Of a stretch of 14,715 nucleotides of DNA, positions 13,296-14,715 are shown piece after piece. The stretch's first letter is position 1. Each line of letters begins with the position of its first letter. The notes under the pieces were generated by a model, which had not been told where the DNA came from, searched no databases, and saw only the letters and a list, made by a program, of their open reading frames with translations. The translations under genes and the position numbers were made by a program. Source of the DNA: Nitratifractor sp. (lineage in GTDB: Bacteria; Campylobacterota; Campylobacteria; Campylobacterales; Sulfurovaceae); NCBI GenBank assembly GCA_015490055.1, contig WFYP01000187.1, positions 1 through 14,715 of the forward strand, written 5' to 3'.

Positions 13296-13322
13296 ATTAT
13301 ATAAATAGGGGTCGCAATTATA
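13296..13322 (-). promoter_or_regulatory. Putative alpha-operon promoter -10 boxes
   Basis: Two TATAAT hexamers on the minus strand, at 13317-13322 and 13296-13301, lie upstream of the folded leader. The first is preceded by an AT-rich stretch but no good -35 at 17 bp. Either or both could drive rpmJ-rplQ. Confidence 0.4.
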
Positions 13323-13366
13323 TTAAAGTTTTACTTTTGATTAGTTTAAAATGTAGTATTTAAAGT

Positions 13367-13393
13367 AAACCTACACTAATTATGTGTAGGTTT
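13367..13393 (-). terminator. Terminator of the DUF2059 gene
   Basis: A 10-bp stem (AAACCTACAC with GTGTAGGTTT) closes a 7-nt loop 5 nt after the DUF2059 stop codon. On the minus strand it is followed by ACTTTAAAT, giving a moderate U-rich tail. It separates the gene from the alpha-operon promoter. Confidence 0.7.
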
Positions 13394-13398
13394 CGTAA

Positions 13399-13908
13399 TT
13401 ATTTTTTTAATTGAGGCTTAGGTGCTAAGGCTTTCATCATAATTTTCTTTAACTCATCCATATGAGCCATTACGCTACTTGCACCAAGTTTTTTACCCTC
13501 TTGCATAATTTGAGGCATAAGTTTAATACTTTTTTGTCCAACTTCTGATTGATAAAATTTCTTTAACTCAGCAAGCTCTTTTACAGTATAATGTTTTGCA
13601 TAAATTGCAGCCATTTTATCTTTTATAGTATCCCAACCAATATATTTAGTGTAAAATGCCTTAATGTCACCTTCTACACTTTTTAATTTTGGCTCTCTTA
13701 TAACCATAGCTTTAGTAGCTTGGTCTATCATCTTAGCATAGCTATCTTTTATACCCATAGCAGCAACTAACTCTTTTGCTGCTTCTAATCTTGCAGAATC
13801 AATTTTAACCGTTGTTGTATTTGTATCAACTTTTGGAGCCTCTGCATTTACTACAGCTGGCATAGCTAAAGCTATAACTAAAGCAACTTTTGAAACTATC
13901 TTTAACAT
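13399..13908 (-). CDS. Secreted DUF2059-domain protein
   Basis: The 169-residue protein starts with a Sec signal peptide: MLK, a hydrophobic core to about residue 18, then a likely cleavage after VVNA (22). The mature part is helical and basic. It contains the DUF2059 block YAKHYTVKELAELKKFYQSEVGQKSI (about 103-128) followed by LMPQIMQEGKKLG. DUF2059 proteins are exported and have no established function. AAAGGAT lies before the ATG. The gene has its own terminator and is separated from mqnD by 120 AT-rich bases, so it is probably a single-gene unit. The periplasm is the likely location. Confidence 0.85.
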   Translation of the reverse strand: MLKIVSKVALVIALAMPAVVNAEAPKVDTNTTTVKIDSARLEAAKELVAAMGIKDSYAKMIDQATKAMVIREPKLKSVEGDIKAFYTKYIGWDTIKDKMAAIYAKHYTVKELAELKKFYQSEVGQKSIKLMPQIMQEGKKLGASSVMAHMDELKKIMMKALAPKPQLKK

Positions 13909-14028
13909 TACTATCCTTTAAATTTTTTGTAATATTAACATAATTATTCAATATATACTTTAAAATTAAAATAAAATCTATTATTTTATATCCATAATCT
14001 GGTTATAATATATAAATTTCGTTAATTA

Positions 14029-14715
14029 TTACAAATTTCTATACTCAACATACTCTTTAGGCAAAAGATAATCTTCTGTCTTAATTAAACAGTCATACTC
14101 GCCAGCTTTATAGCCAATTTCAAAAAGTTTATCCAAGGCTTTTATCTGTAACTCATTAAGAGTTACTGATTCATCCGATGCATACATATCTAAGTACTTC
14201 TCTAGCATTTTATCTTCGATTCTTACTAGCTTTTTTTCTACCAATAAATTGCTAAGTTCTTGTTTCCTCTCTACTGCAACTTTTACGCCATCTATTAGTA
14301 TATCTTCTATCTCTATTGCTCTATTTAGTGGGAGAGAACGGCGAATTGCCATTCCGCCAAGTGGTAGTGGCAAGCCTTCTCCTGCTAACTCTTGCCACCA
14401 ATCCCAAAGCTCTAACTCAACTTCTAAGCTATCATCAAAATCAAGTATAGACTCATGAATCAACATTCCAGCATCTACCCTGCCTTCAACTACTGCTTGC
14501 TCGATTTCTAAAAAGTTCATATACTCTATTCTAGCTTTTGGATACTTCATTCTAACAAGCATTGCATTGGTTGTATTTTTGCCTGAGAGTGCTAGTTTTA
14601 GGTTATCGCGAAGTTTTTTACCCTTTTGCTTTATAAGCTTTGGACCATATCCACTACCAAAACTTACAGCAGTTCTTAGCATTGCGTAATCATCGCGAAT
14701 TTTAGGGTACATCCC
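14029..14715 (-). CDS. mqnD: 1,4-dihydroxy-6-naphthoate synthase MqnD, partial (5' end outside window)
   Basis: MqnD converts cyclic dehypoxanthine futalosine to 1,4-dihydroxy-6-naphthoate in the futalosine route to menaquinone, the quinone of Campylobacterota respiration. The visible 228 residues cover the periplasmic-binding-protein-like fold. Counting from the first visible Met (14712), they include the anion-binding GKNTTN (44-49), GRVDAGMLIHESIL (77-90) with the conserved HES, and WWQELAGEGLPLPLGGMAIRR. The frame is open to the window edge with a Gly codon before that Met, and the N-terminal lobe is missing. By comparison with Thermus MqnD about 70-80 residues lie beyond the edge, so the Met at 14712 is internal. 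The related MqnA lacks the LPLPLGG block, which makes MqnD the better call. Confidence 0.88.
   Translation of the reverse strand, partial: GMYPKIRDDYAMLRTAVSFGSGYGPKLIKQKGKKLRDNLKLALSGKNTTNAMLVRMKYPKARIEYMNFLEIEQAVVEGRVDAGMLIHESILDFDDSLEVELELWDWWQELAGEGLPLPLGGMAIRRSLPLNRAIEIEDILIDGVKVAVERKQELSNLLVEKKLVRIEDKMLEKYLDMYASDESVTLNELQIKALDKLFEIGYKAGEYDCLIKTEDYLLPKEYVEYRNL

Noticed and set aside
13909..14028. Possible small gene or RNA between DUF2059 and mqnD
   Set aside because: The 120 bases are very AT-rich, with no frame of useful length and only weak promoter-like hexamers.

Overview
The window looks like a chromosomal segment of a low-GC Campylobacterota bacterium, most like the free-living sulfur- or hydrogen-oxidising lineages (Sulfurimonas/Sulfurovum-like). 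The call rests on protein style: TilS with an SAGVDS loop, a glutaminyl-tRNA synthetase with a YqeY tail, MqnD of the futalosine menaquinone pathway and a Campylobacterota-type alpha operon. It is an inference; no 16S gene or species marker is present.

Layout. 1-177 is a non-coding repeat area downstream of tilS: two inverted copies of an ATTCCC-N8-GGGAAT palindrome followed by a 7-bp tandem repeat. 178-3465 (minus) is a glnS-yqeY fusion gene followed by tilS, both tRNA-related. 3617-4240 (plus) is a LysE/RhtB-type exporter that converges on, and overlaps by 12 bp, an AraC-family regulator (4229-5056, minus). Upstream of that regulator, in the same direction, lies a broken phytanoyl-CoA dioxygenase-like gene (5064-5775, minus). 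It is split by a 129-bp palindromic element and also carries an in-frame amber codon.

Divergent from phyH is a TetR-family regulator (5814-6395), followed by an AhpD-like protein (6473-6988) and a hotdog thioesterase-like protein (7022-7417). Two near-identical 16-bp palindromes flank a putative promoter just ahead of the AhpD-like gene and are probably the TetR operators. 7435-9336 (minus) is murE followed by a putative ACP phosphodiesterase gene. 9504-10064 (minus) is a TPR-like protein with hairpins at and after its stop codon.

10234-13163 (minus) is the alpha ribosomal operon rpmJ-rpsM-rpsK-rpsD-rpoA-rplQ. rpmJ (37 codons) is easily missed. A folded leader of about 90 nt precedes the operon. 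13399-13908 (minus) is a secreted DUF2059 protein with its own terminator. 14029-14715 (minus) is the 3' part of mqnD, which runs off the right edge.

Most of the window is housekeeping. The accessory part is about 3.5-7.4 kb, which holds an exporter, three small-molecule or redox-type enzymes and two local regulators. The most unusual structure is the 129-bp palindromic insertion in phyH: removing it with one 4-bp flanking repeat exactly restores the reading frame. Next are the 7-bp-period spacers that begin at the last base of two stop codons, and the folded leader of the alpha operon. I found no CRISPR array, tRNA, rRNA or complete insertion sequence, and nothing that clearly forms a new multi-gene system.
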